A DNA stretch of 49,722 nt, from NCBI GenBank assembly GCA_964574875.1, contig CAZNOX010000012.1, positions 1 to 49,722 of the forward strand. Direction: 5' to 3'. The notes below the pieces were generated by a model. The model saw nothing but the letters and a program-made list of their open reading frames with translations. It did not search any database and was not told the DNA's origin. Positions within the stretch are counted from its first letter, which is position 1, and each line of letters begins with the position of its first letter. The translations under genes and the position numbers were made by a program. The DNA comes from DSCS01 sp035391585. GTDB taxonomy: Bacteria > Macinerneyibacteriota > Macinerneyibacteria > Macinerneyibacteriales > DSCS01. Positions 41,422 to 49,679 of this stretch are shown in pieces.

Positions 41422-41461
41422 TACCTCTCCTTAAATTACCCATAGCTAACTTTCTGAGTGA

Positions 41462-41489
41462 AGAATAACACGGATAAAACGAGTGTCAA
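41462..41489 (-). promoter_or_regulatory. Promoter of the feo operon
   Basis: Perfect TTGACA (41484-41489), 16-base spacer and TATTCT (41462-41467) on the minus strand. The leader is about 35 bases. Confidence 0.8.
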
Positions 41490-41507
41490 GGAAAACCGTG
41501 AAAAAAC

Positions 41508-42323
41508 TTAAAAAATATCTTCGGGATATCCTCCGTAGATGTCCCAGGCGGAAAACTGCATCAAAGTCCCCTTTCCGTTCTCGTCCAGGTCGATTCCCGC
41601 CTGCTTCAGAAGAGCATAGAGCTGAGCGGCGCCCTTCTCGTCATCAGTGACGCCCAGATAGGTCTTGTTGTACTGCCCCCGGGCTTTGCCGAATCCCATG
41701 GCTGAAAAGTAGGACATGAGCCCGAGGCTGTTGCCGATATTGCGCCCCTGGAGTTCTGTGAGCAGGCCTACTCCGATCTCAGTGAAAAAGGAGGAGATGC
41801 GGGCCTCTTCAATGGACTCGTTAAGACTGAGGATGATGATGAACTTTTTCGTCTTTTTCTCTTCCACGGTGATTTGAAGGGAATGTTTTTTGATGGCAAA
41901 AAGGATATCATCTCTGATCTCCGCCCGTTTCACCGCAGTGACAAAATCATCACTGCTGATCAACCGCGAAATAGAGGCCAAAAGCTTCAGGTAGTTCTGA
42001 TCCCCTTCGGGGACCCCGATAAAGAAGACGACCTCGGCTTTTCTTCCTTTGGCTCCCTCATAGGCAAGCCCTCCGGGAAAATAGGCCATGAGGACAAAAA
42101 GCTGCCTGACATAGACCCCCCGGGCGTGGGGAAGGACGATGTGAGGCTTCAGTTCAACCGTTCCCGCTTCCTCCTTGTCCTTCACGCCTCCGGTCATCTG
42201 CTCCGCGGATGTGATCCACCCCTCTTCCAGGGCCCTGGAAGAGAGCAAAGCAAAAAGTTCCTCTTTATCCTTGACTTTGGGATCGTAATAAATTTTTGAG
42301 ACATCTAGAAACTGCTGGAGCAT
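41508..42323 (-). CDS. PTS IIA-like protein paired with the antiporter
   Basis: The 271-residue cytoplasmic protein has an N-terminal domain like fructose-type PTS EIIA, with its phospho-acceptor histidine in IVLPHARGVYVRQL (about residue 66). The second half (about 155-260) is a different alpha/beta domain starting KKTKKFIIILSLNESIEEA, which looks like a P-II/nitrogen-regulator-type fold but is not certain. It starts 13 bases after the antiporter gene. No sugar permease is nearby, so a regulatory role on the transporter is more likely than sugar uptake. Confidence 0.75.
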   Translation of the reverse strand: MLQQFLDVSKIYYDPKVKDKEELFALLSSRALEEGWITSAEQMTGGVKDKEEAGTVELKPHIVLPHARGVYVRQLFVLMAYFPGGLAYEGAKGRKAEVVFFIGVPEGDQNYLKLLASISRLISSDDFVTAVKRAEIRDDILFAIKKHSLQITVEEKKTKKFIIILSLNESIEEARISSFFTEIGVGLLTELQGRNIGNSLGLMSYFSAMGFGKARGQYNKTYLGVTDDEKGAAQLYALLKQAGIDLDENGKGTLMQFSAWDIYGGYPEDIF

Positions 42324-42336
42324 AGGACCCTCCTTT

Positions 42337-43494
42337 TTAATCTCTGAAAATATATTTTAACAAAAACGGGGTGACCAGAGCTGTCACGGTCACCATGATG
42401 ACCACCGCGCTGAACTGTGTTTCGTTGAACAAGACACCCTTCATCTCTGTGGCGATGAGAGAGGCCATGACCAGGGCCACTTCCCCCCTGGGGATCATCC
42501 CCGCTCCGATGGTCAGAGAACGCCGCCACCCGAATCCGATGGCCCGGGCCGCTCCTCCTGCTCCCAGAAGCTTGCCGGCAATGGCCACGATGATGATGAG
42601 GATCGTGTAGGGGACATGAAGCTGGGTCACCCGCAGATTCGTCTCCACCCCGATAAAAATAAAAAAAAGAGAGATGAAGACTGTATGCCCCACCATGGAG
42701 ACCCCTTCATTGATCCGGTGACGGAAGGGAGTCTGTCCCATAAACAGGCCGGCGAGATAAGCCCCGGTGATTGCGGCGATCTCTGCTTTCTGCGCCGCCC
42801 AGGCAAAGCAGAAGAGAAGCGCAAGAGCAATGGAGACCACGGGCATCTCCGCTTTCATCTTGTTGGCGAAGTTCAGGATCAGGGGAAAAAGGAAAATCCC
42901 CAGGAGAGCGGCTCCTGCTATATAGAGCACGATGACCAGGATGGCCGAAAAGACGCCTCCCTGGCTCTCTCCCATGAACCCGAACATAAAGGTGAGCATG
43001 AGGATCCCCAGGATGTCATCGATGATGGCCGCCCCCAGGATAATATTCCCCTCAACGGTCTTGAGCTTCTCCATATCCATGAGCGTCATCACTGTAATGG
43101 AGACCGATGTGGCGGTGAGGATGATCCCCATGATCAGAGAGGTCATCACAGAGGAATAAAAGAGATAGGTCACGCCGAACCCCAGGCCCAGGGGGATGAA
43201 GACGCCGGCGAGAGCGACGACAAAGGCGTTTTTCCCCACAAGACGCATCTGCCTGAGGTCTGTCTCCAGCCCCGCCATGAAAAGAAGGATGGTCACCCCG
43301 ATATCCGCGAAGAATTTCAACTTCTCATAATCAGCTGTCTCGGGGACAATAAAAGCAAAGCCGCTCGGCCCGAGGATCAGGCCGATGATGATCATCCCCA
43401 GGACCGGGGGAAGATTGATCTTATAAAAAAAATCAGTCAGCAGCTTGGAAAAGAAAATAAAAGCTGCCAGAAGGATCAAGGCATTGCTCACCAC
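42337..43494 (-). CDS. CPA2-type cation:proton antiporter
   Basis: The 385-residue integral membrane protein has 12 or so helices and the Kef/NapA-type features: INLPPVLGMIIIGLILGPSG near the start, GLETDLRQM, and TGAYLAGLFMGQTPFR in the second half. It probably exchanges Na+ or K+ for protons. It lacks the RCK/TrkA-N domain that regulates KefB/C; the neighbouring EIIA-like protein may replace it. Start codon is GTG (43494, or 43491) after GGAAGGGAA. Confidence 0.9.
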   Translation of the reverse strand: MVSNALILLAAFIFFSKLLTDFFYKINLPPVLGMIIIGLILGPSGFAFIVPETADYEKLKFFADIGVTILLFMAGLETDLRQMRLVGKNAFVVALAGVFIPLGLGFGVTYLFYSSVMTSLIMGIILTATSVSITVMTLMDMEKLKTVEGNIILGAAIIDDILGILMLTFMFGFMGESQGGVFSAILVIVLYIAGAALLGIFLFPLILNFANKMKAEMPVVSIALALLFCFAWAAQKAEIAAITGAYLAGLFMGQTPFRHRINEGVSMVGHTVFISLFFIFIGVETNLRVTQLHVPYTILIIIVAIAGKLLGAGGAARAIGFGWRRSLTIGAGMIPRGEVALVMASLIATEMKGVLFNETQFSAVVIMVTVTALVTPFLLKYIFRD

Positions 43495-43517
43495 ACGTTC
43501 CCTTCCTGTTTTTCATT

Positions 43518-43545
43518 ATTATAGTCTCTGTATGATAAAAATCAA
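43518..43545 (-). promoter_or_regulatory. Promoter of the antiporter operon
   Basis: TTGATT (43540-43545), 16-base spacer and perfect TATAAT (43518-43523) on the minus strand, directly after the terminator of the subtilisin-like gene. Confidence 0.7.
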
Positions 43546-43551
43546 TGGAAG

Positions 43552-43576
43552 AGAGGGCGCCTGAAAGGCGCCCTCT
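43552..43576 (-). terminator. Terminator of the subtilisin-like gene
   Basis: AGAGGGCGCC-TTTCA-GGCGCCCTCT is a perfect ten-pair stem six bases after the stop codon. The following run is weak (CTTCCATTGATTTTT), so efficiency may be moderate. Confidence 0.75.
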
Positions 43577-43581
43577 TGAGA

Positions 43582-44760
43582 TCAATGATGGGCGATGGGG
43601 TCGGGATTGCCGTCGGGATCGTTGACAGCATACCCGTCGGCATGGACAGACCCTAAAAGAAGAAGACCGGCCACATGGGGCGAGGCCATGGATGTTCCGT
43701 CCAGGGTCGCCGTTCCGCCGTTCTTATAGAGGGAGAGGATCCCTACACCGGGAGCGGCATAATCCACAGGCGGATTGGCATAATTGGAAAAATAGGCAAA
43801 CCGGTCAGACGAATCGATGGCCGAGACAGTATAAACATTGGTGTGGTTGACTCGCGCCGGTGAGCAGTTGTTGGCGTTCTGAGCTTCATTGCCTGCGGCA
43901 ATGGCAAACTTGATGCCGTTGGACGCGGCATTGAGGACAGCGTCGTCCAGAGCAGTGGAGATCCCTCCGCCGAGGCTCATGTTGGCCACATCGCCGGGAG
44001 CGCCGTTGGCAGCCACATAATCGACTCCGGCGATCACGCCGTCTGTTGTCCCGCTTCCGCGGCGGTCGAGGACACGGACAGCGATAACCGTGGCGTTGGC
44101 GGCCACACCGACCACTCCGATGCTGTTGTCTTTGGCTGCGATGGTCCCGGCCACATGGGTCCCGTGGCCGTTTTCATCATTCGCGTCTTTTGTCCGGACC
44201 ACAAAAGTCCGGCTCCTGCTGGTATCCACATTGAGGTCCGGGTGATCCAGGTCGATTCCTGTATCGATGACCCAGGCCACAGCGCCGGTGGCATCCACGC
44301 CTCCGCCCACACGGGTAATACCCCAGGGGACACTCTGGCCGGACGGATCATCATCCGGGGGAACCACAGGTTTTTTAACGATTCCCACGACCTGGACAGG
44401 CTCGATATAGGCCACATCAGCATCGTCAGCCAGCTTCTGAAGCTGGTTTTCGTTCAACCGGGCGGAAAACCCCTTGATGGCTGTTCCGAAGACATGTTTT
44501 TTGACAGCGGGAAAATCCACACCGTGGCGGGCAGCCAGTTTTTCAGCCACACGGGTCACGGCCTCCACGCCTTTTGAGGAGACATGGTTTTTCAGGACAA
44601 CGATATACTCACCGGGGACAGGCTGTCCCGGCACGGCGTTCATGGGAGCACTGAGGCTTCCCGTACTCACCGATTCAGAGTCGAGCATATCACTGGCCTT
44701 TGTGCACCCGAAAGAGAATGCGACCATCAGAACCAGGGACCACAAGAGAACTCTTTTCAC
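43582..44760 (-). CDS. Subtilisin-like (S8) serine peptidase, probable lipoprotein
   Basis: The 392-residue exported protein has a signal sequence ending at FSFGC (about residue 19), a possible though loose lipobox, then an I9-type inhibitory propeptide (about 45-130; PGEYIVVLKN, FSARLNENQLQKL, ADVAYIEP). The catalytic triad is complete: Asp in AWVIDTGIDLDHPD, His in NGHGTHVAGT and Ser in GTSMASPHVAG, with oxyanion Asn in AAGNEAQNANNCSPA as in proteinase K relatives. The GTG at 44760 is chosen since AAAGGAGG lies six bases before it; an ATG nine codons upstream overlaps that site. Confidence 0.93.
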   Translation of the reverse strand: MKRVLLWSLVLMVAFSFGCTKASDMLDSESVSTGSLSAPMNAVPGQPVPGEYIVVLKNHVSSKGVEAVTRVAEKLAARHGVDFPAVKKHVFGTAIKGFSARLNENQLQKLADDADVAYIEPVQVVGIVKKPVVPPDDDPSGQSVPWGITRVGGGVDATGAVAWVIDTGIDLDHPDLNVDTSRSRTFVVRTKDANDENGHGTHVAGTIAAKDNSIGVVGVAANATVIAVRVLDRRGSGTTDGVIAGVDYVAANGAPGDVANMSLGGGISTALDDAVLNAASNGIKFAIAAGNEAQNANNCSPARVNHTNVYTVSAIDSSDRFAYFSNYANPPVDYAAPGVGILSLYKNGGTATLDGTSMASPHVAGLLLLGSVHADGYAVNDPDGNPDPIAHH

Positions 44761-44858
44761 ATGATACCTCCTTTTCATCACACACAACAGCTTAAATAAT
44801 TCTTGCGGAAAGCTAAATTAAATAAACTTTCCAAAAATTATTTTCCCATATCCATAAT

Positions 44859-44886
44859 ATAATAAAGATACAAGGGGTTCTGTCAA
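44859..44886 (-). promoter_or_regulatory. Promoter of the subtilisin-like gene
   Basis: Perfect TTGACA (44881-44886), 16-base spacer and TATTAT (44859-44864). The leader of about 95 bases is AT-rich, unlike the surrounding genes, with no structure I can name. Confidence 0.75.
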
Positions 44887-44899
44887 TAAAATTTTCAAT

Positions 44900-44927
44900 T
44901 TGACTGAACAATATATTTGAGTAGACT
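44900..44927 (+). promoter_or_regulatory. Promoter of a probably leaderless gene
   Basis: TTGACT (44900-44905), 16-base spacer, TAGACT (44922-44927); the -10 box ends six bases before the ATG at 44934. Confidence 0.6.
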
Positions 44928-44933
44928 GGGGTG

Positions 44934-45371
44934 ATGATACGAACTCTCCTGGAAGCCCTTCTTGTGATCCGCTTTGTCCGCTACGAACATCTCACCGGGA
45001 TTCTTTTTCAATCCCTGGCCCGGCGCGACGCCTTATTCTCTCAGCCTGAAGCAGCCCGGCTCTGGCTGGATTTCGATACGACATCGGCTCCGGCGGTTAC
45101 GGGTTTTGTCCGGCTTCTTGAACGGGCTTACGGGATCGACTGGCGGGGGAAAAGCCCCCGTTTGAAACAAGAGGAGAAGAGAGCCCGCCGTATACGCAGC
45201 GACATCATCCATGCCAAGGGGCGCCATTCCTGTACGGTTCTTCTCCAAAGTCTCGGAACTGTCCGGAAGCTTCACCGGGAGCGCAAAAAAATCCTCAGGG
45301 AATTCCGGGAGACACGATGCCGGCTGGACACCGCTGCCATGCGCCGGGAGATCTCCCGGCTGGTGAAATAG
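44934..45371 (+). CDS. Basic protein of unknown function
   Basis: The 145-residue protein has no signal peptide or membrane helix. It is rich in arginine and lysine, mainly helical, with a likely coiled coil in the last 50 residues (for example LHRERKKILREFRETRCRL). I recognise no domain; nucleic-acid or membrane-surface binding would fit its charge but is a guess. It has its own promoter and a bidirectional terminator. A GTG one codon upstream (44931) is an alternative start. Confidence 0.7.
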   Translation: MIRTLLEALLVIRFVRYEHLTGILFQSLARRDALFSQPEAARLWLDFDTTSAPAVTGFVRLLERAYGIDWRGKSPRLKQEEKRARRIRSDIIHAKGRHSCTVLLQSLGTVRKLHRERKKILREFRETRCRLDTAAMRREISRLVK

Positions 45372-45373
45372 AA

Positions 45374-45406
45374 AGAGTGGGGTCTCCCCCGCTCTTCTCA
45401 TTTTTT
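45374..45406. terminator. Bidirectional terminator between the basic-protein gene and hutU
   Basis: AGAGTGGGG-TCTC-CCCCGCTCT forms nine pairs (one G-T). On the plus strand TCTCATTTTTT follows; on the minus strand TTCTATTTC follows. It lies between two convergent genes. Confidence 0.85.
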
Positions 45407-47434
45407 CCGTGCTTCTTTCAAAGCATCCCGGACAAGGCCCGGGGCAGGAATATAGGGCAGGGTAATATGGTCCTTTCCGCTGAAGAGCTTGTTATACTCC
45501 ACGCTTGTGGCCATGGCGTTTTCATTGCGCGCCCAGGCCCTGCGGGCCACTCCGCCCATGACATCCCAGGGAATGGCATTCCGGATGACTTCATCGGTCT
45601 TCTCACTGCCGTCAAGGAGAAGCCCGAACCCGCCGTTGATGGCTTTTCCGATCCCCACACCGCCGCCGTTGTGGAGAGCGATGAGGGACATTCCCCGGGC
45701 GGCATTCCCGGCAAAACAGTTGACGGCCATCTCCGCCATGATATTGCTGCCATCCTTGATATTGGATGTCTCTCTGAAGGGAGAGTCGGTCCCCCCTGTA
45801 TCATGATGGTCCCGGCCCAGCATGACAGGGCCGATCTCGCCGTTTCGCACCATCTCGTTAAACTTCAGGGCGATGGTCATCCGGCCCAGGGCATCCTGGT
45901 AGAGGATCCGCGCCTGGGTTCCCACCACGAGATTGTTTTTATCCGCATCTTTGATCCACACATGGTTGTCTCTGTCCTGGTAACGGCGGCCGGGATCGAT
46001 GCAGGAAGCGGCCGCGGCATCCGTCTTGAGCAGGTCCTCTTTTTTCCCGGAAAGGCAGACCCAGCGGAAGGGGCCGTATCCGTAGTCGAAGAGCTGGGGG
46101 CCGAGAATGTCTTCCACGTAGGAGGGGAAAATAAACCCGTCTTTCTCATCTCTCCCGTTTTTGGCGATCTCAGTGACTCCCGCGTCAAAGACAGCTTTCA
46201 TAAAAGAGTTCCCGTAATCAAAAAAGTAGACTCCCCGGCTCACCAGGGTCTTGATCAGCTCATAATGCTTCTGAAGAGAGCGGTCCACAAGCTTGATAAA
46301 GGTCTTCTTGTCCTCTTCAAGAAGTCTCGTCCGCTCTTCAAAAGTGACGCCCTGGGGACAATACCCGCCGTCGTAAGCCGCATGACAGGATGTCTGGTCG
46401 GAAAGGAGGTCGATGGGCTTCTCTGCCTTGACAGCATATTCCAGCAGATCCACGATATTTCCGTGGAAAGCCACCGAAAGCGCCTTTTCTTTTTTCATGG
46501 CCTCCTCAGCCAGGGAAAAGGCTTCTTCAGGGCTCGCGGCCACAGCTGAGACCCAGCCCTGGGAATGCCTGGTCTCTATGCGCGATGCATCCACTTCGGC
46601 AAAGATCCCCACTCCGTTGGCGATCTCCACGGCTTTGGGCTGAGCTCCGCTCATCCCGCCCAGTCCGGAGGAGATAAAGAGCTTCCCGCGGAGGTCTCCG
46701 TCTGCGGGGACGCCCAGCTTGATCCGCCCGGCATTCAGGATCGTGCTGTAGGTCCCGTGGACGATGCCCTGAGGGCCGATATACATCCATCCGCCGGCGG
46801 TCATCTGGCCGTAGTTGGCTATACCCATGGCTGCCGCGCGGGTCCAGTTTTCCACATCATCAAACATCCCGATCATCAGGGCGTTGGTCAGGATCACACG
46901 GGGAGCCCCGGGATGAGAATGGAAGAGCCCTGCGGGATGTCCGGAATGGAGGACCAGGGTCTGTTCATCTGTCATCTCCCGGAGATAGAATTTGATGAGA
47001 TGATATTGCATCCAGTTCTGACAGACCTGCCCCGTTTCTCCGTAAGTCACCAGCTCATAAGGATAAAGCGCCACATCAAAGTCGAGGTTATTGTCGATCA
47101 TCACCTGGAAAGCTTTCCCCTCGAGGGTCTTTCCCGGGTACTCCTCGACGGGTTTCCCGTACAGCCTCCCTTGGGGACGGAACCGGTATCCGTAGATCCG
47201 GCCGCGCGTGAGGAGCTCATGAGCAAATTCAGGAGCTAATATCGTATGCCACTTTTCGGGGATATAGCGAAGAGCATTGGCCAAAGCCAGTTCCATATCA
47301 TGGTCTGAAAGGTTCAGCTCCCGTTTGGGCGCTCTCCGGATCCCTTCCTGAAAGACAGGGGGCGGAGGGAGCTCCTGAAAAACAGCATCCAGCTTGATGG
47401 TCATGGCCTGTGAAATATCATGATTCGACAACAT
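45398..47434 (-). CDS. hutU: Urocanate hydratase, long form
   Basis: HutU hydrates urocanate to imidazolonepropionate in histidine breakdown, with NAD as electrophile. The 678-residue protein carries the family motifs VCQNWMQYHLIKFY, GGWMYIGPQGIVHGTY, SSGLGGMSGAQPKA and DQTSCHAAYDGGYCPQG, and an end with GRDHHDTGG and LHNGGGVGIGK. It is about 120 residues longer than the common bacterial enzyme and close to the length of the animal-type enzyme. It starts 15 bases after hutH with AAGGAGG. HutI and a formimino-transferase are not in the window. Confidence 0.95.
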   Translation of the reverse strand: MLSNHDISQAMTIKLDAVFQELPPPPVFQEGIRRAPKRELNLSDHDMELALANALRYIPEKWHTILAPEFAHELLTRGRIYGYRFRPQGRLYGKPVEEYPGKTLEGKAFQVMIDNNLDFDVALYPYELVTYGETGQVCQNWMQYHLIKFYLREMTDEQTLVLHSGHPAGLFHSHPGAPRVILTNALMIGMFDDVENWTRAAAMGIANYGQMTAGGWMYIGPQGIVHGTYSTILNAGRIKLGVPADGDLRGKLFISSGLGGMSGAQPKAVEIANGVGIFAEVDASRIETRHSQGWVSAVAASPEEAFSLAEEAMKKEKALSVAFHGNIVDLLEYAVKAEKPIDLLSDQTSCHAAYDGGYCPQGVTFEERTRLLEEDKKTFIKLVDRSLQKHYELIKTLVSRGVYFFDYGNSFMKAVFDAGVTEIAKNGRDEKDGFIFPSYVEDILGPQLFDYGYGPFRWVCLSGKKEDLLKTDAAAASCIDPGRRYQDRDNHVWIKDADKNNLVVGTQARILYQDALGRMTIALKFNEMVRNGEIGPVMLGRDHHDTGGTDSPFRETSNIKDGSNIMAEMAVNCFAGNAARGMSLIALHNGGGVGIGKAINGGFGLLLDGSEKTDEVIRNAIPWDVMGGVARRAWARNENAMATSVEYNKLFSGKDHITLPYIPAPGLVRDALKEARKK

Positions 47435-47449
47435 AACAACCTCCTTCTC

Positions 47450-48976
47450 TCAGGGCAGCAGCGCCGTGCCCAAAGCTTTTTCCACCTCTTCGATAAAGCC
47501 GCCGGCTATGAGGAGCTCATGGACGGCCTCGATCTCCGGTTTGAACCACCGGTCCTCTGTGAGAGGGGGCATTTTTTCCAGGATGAGAGAAGCAGCAGCA
47601 TCGACGCCGGCCCCTCCCCTGTGGGGTTTTCGATAGTTGATTCCCTGGGCTGCCGCCATGGCTTCGATCGTATAAATAAAGGAGACATTGTCTGTGATCA
47701 TCTGAAGCTGACGGGCAGCGATGGTCCCCATACTCACATGGTCTTCCTTCCCCGCAGATGTGGGAATGGAATCCACAGAGGCCGGGTGCGCCAGCACTTT
47801 GTTTTCAGACACCAGGCTTGCTGCCACATATTGAGGGATCATCCAGCCGGAATTGACACCGCCTTTTCCCGTCAGGAAAGCCGGCAGGCCTCTGTTGTAA
47901 GCGGGATGGACCAGCCGGTCGATACGGCGTTCTGATATATTCCCCCATTCCGCCACAGCCGTTTTCATAAAATCCATAGCCAGAGCCACAGGCTGGCCGT
48001 GAAAATTCCCTCCGGAGATGGCTTCGTCTTCAAAGATCAGGGGATTGTCCGTGGCGCTGTTGATCTCTGTTTCCACGACATTCACAGCGTAACGGAGGGC
48101 ATCCTTCGAAGCTCCGTGCACCTGCGGCATACACCTTAAGGAGTAAGCATCCTGGACCTCTTCACACTGGAGGTGCGAAGCCCGGATGGCGCTGCCCTTA
48201 AGCAGCTCGCGCAGGTTGGCTGCTGCATCGCCCTGCCCCCGGTGGGGCCTGAGCAGATGGACCCGCTCGTCAAAAGCCTTGTCGGTCCCTAAAAGCGCAT
48301 CCACAGTCATGGCGCCGATGATATCGGTAAGGACAGACAGCCTTTTTACCCTGTAGAGAGCCAGGGCCCCCACGGCTGTCATGACCTGTGTTCCATTGAT
48401 GAGGGCCAGCCCTTCTTTGGCCAGAAGAGTATGGGGGGTAATGCCGGCTCTCGTCATGGCCTCTTTTCCGGGAAGACGTTCCCCCCGGTAATCGGCTTCT
48501 CCCTCACCCATGAGGACAAGCATCACGTGGGCCAGGGGAGCCAGGTCACCGCTTGCGCCCACAGATCCCTGGGAGGGGACCACCGGATGGACGCCTTTAT
48601 TGATCATTTCTGTGAGTGCTTCCACGGCCTCCAGGGTAATCCCGGAAAACCCAAGCGCCAGGGCGTTGATCCGAAGAAGCATGATGGCCCGCACGGTCTC
48701 TGCAGGCAGAGGATCCCCCACACCTACGGCATGGGAGAGAATAAGATTTCTTTGTAATAGTTTCAGCTCTTCATTAGAAATACGGACATTACTGAAATTA
48801 CCGAATCCCGTATTGATCCCGTAGACAGTCTTCTTCTCCTCCAGGATCTTCTCCACACGCCGGCGCGATGCCAGGATATTCTCACGTGCTGCCTCATCAA
48901 GGGAGACCTCTTCACCCAGAACAGCCACACGCCAGACATCTTCGATAGTCAAGGGGTTCGACCCGATAACGGCCAT
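47450..48976 (-). CDS. hutH: Histidine ammonia-lyase
   Basis: HutH removes ammonia from histidine to give urocanate. The 508-residue protein has the self-forming MIO prosthetic group triad Ala-Ser-Gly in GSVGASGDLAPLAHVML (about residue 143), the YGINTGFGNF motif near 48, QDAYSLRCMPQVHGA and ATDNPLIF. The length is normal. GAAGGAGG precedes the ATG by five bases. It is the first gene of hutH-hutU; the ammonia and glutamate released downstream connect to gdhA. Confidence 0.97.
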   Translation of the reverse strand: MAVIGSNPLTIEDVWRVAVLGEEVSLDEAARENILASRRRVEKILEEKKTVYGINTGFGNFSNVRISNEELKLLQRNLILSHAVGVGDPLPAETVRAIMLLRINALALGFSGITLEAVEALTEMINKGVHPVVPSQGSVGASGDLAPLAHVMLVLMGEGEADYRGERLPGKEAMTRAGITPHTLLAKEGLALINGTQVMTAVGALALYRVKRLSVLTDIIGAMTVDALLGTDKAFDERVHLLRPHRGQGDAAANLRELLKGSAIRASHLQCEEVQDAYSLRCMPQVHGASKDALRYAVNVVETEINSATDNPLIFEDEAISGGNFHGQPVALAMDFMKTAVAEWGNISERRIDRLVHPAYNRGLPAFLTGKGGVNSGWMIPQYVAASLVSENKVLAHPASVDSIPTSAGKEDHVSMGTIAARQLQMITDNVSFIYTIEAMAAAQGINYRKPHRGGAGVDAAASLILEKMPPLTEDRWFKPEIEAVHELLIAGGFIEEVEKALGTALLP

Positions 48977-49016
48977 AAATGCCTCCTTCTCTTCAAGCTC
49001 TTTTCTTTTCAGGGCT

Positions 49017-49045
49017 ATTCTATATCAGAAGGCCTGCAGAGGCAA
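49017..49045 (-). promoter_or_regulatory. Promoter of hutH-hutU
   Basis: TTGCCT (49040-49045), 17-base spacer, TAGAAT (49017-49022) on the minus strand, about 40 bases before the hutH start. No terminator separates the upstream barrel gene, so read-through is also possible. Confidence 0.55.
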
Positions 49046-49062
49046 CCAAAAAGCATATTGCT

Positions 49063-49620
49063 TTAGAAATAGAGAGACAATCCCAGGGAAAAATGTTCAG
49101 GGGAGAGGGTCTCTCCGGCGGGGAAGGAACTCTCTTCGATAATGTTCACAGAAGACCTGAAATAGCGCCCTTCGAGAAGATAACGGCTGTCAAGAAAAAG
49201 CTGGACCCCGAACACGGCTCCTGCGTAAAAAGAGCGTAAAGCATCCGAATCCAGTTCCAGCTCGCTTCCTGTTGTGAGATAAACCCCCCGACCGGTCATG
49301 TGCCACTCCAGGCCGGCACTCACTGAAAGAAAGGAGAGAAGAAGAGCTTTCCCTTCGGCGAAAAAGAAGGCTCCGGAGAGACGCAGGCTCTCTTCGTCAG
49401 ACGAAAGTCCGTAAGAGACGATCCCGTATCCCCCGCCGAATGTAAAAGCGGCTCTGTCCAGCAGGGCTTTTTGAAAAAAGAGAGCGGCTTCTCCTCCGGG
49501 CCCTTCTTCCCCTCCGCTCCAGAGAGCAGAAAGGCGCAGCCCCGGGCCCAGTCCCTCACCTTGCGCGTTAAAGAGGCCCAGAAAAATCAGAAAAACCACT
49601 AAAACCAAGATTCTTCTCAT
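49063..49620 (-). CDS. Small outer-membrane beta-barrel protein
   Basis: The 185-residue protein has a signal peptide (about 1-21, NAQG-EGL), repeated amphipathic strands (for example AAFTFGGGYGIVSYG and VSAGLEWHMTGRGVYLTTG) and a terminal phenylalanine (LGLSLYF), the barrel-insertion signature. Eight strands are likely. It is not obviously a paralogue of the barrel at 38157. The function is unknown; CAGGAGA precedes the ATG. Confidence 0.8.
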   Translation of the reverse strand: MRRILVLVVFLIFLGLFNAQGEGLGPGLRLSALWSGGEEGPGGEAALFFQKALLDRAAFTFGGGYGIVSYGLSSDEESLRLSGAFFFAEGKALLLSFLSVSAGLEWHMTGRGVYLTTGSELELDSDALRSFYAGAVFGVQLFLDSRYLLEGRYFRSSVNIIEESSFPAGETLSPEHFSLGLSLYF

Positions 49621-49650
49621 GCGTCTGTCTCCTGTCTTCTAACTGTTCCA

Positions 49651-49679
49651 AGGATACCATGCTTTCATATTTTTGAAAA
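49651..49679 (-). promoter_or_regulatory. Possible promoter of the right-hand barrel gene
   Basis: TTTTCA (49674-49679), 17-base spacer and TATCCT (49651-49656). The -35 box is weak, but the gene follows a terminator and needs a promoter here. Confidence 0.35.

Noticed and set aside
41440..41453. Imperfect palindrome TTACCCATAGCTAA in the feoA leader as an iron-regulator site
   Set aside because: Only five of seven positions pair and it does not match Fur, DtxR or MntR consensus closely enough.
45317..46549. Open 410-codon frame on the plus strand opposite hutU
   Set aside because: Antisense to the conserved hutU and overlapping the end of the basic-protein gene; no start signal.
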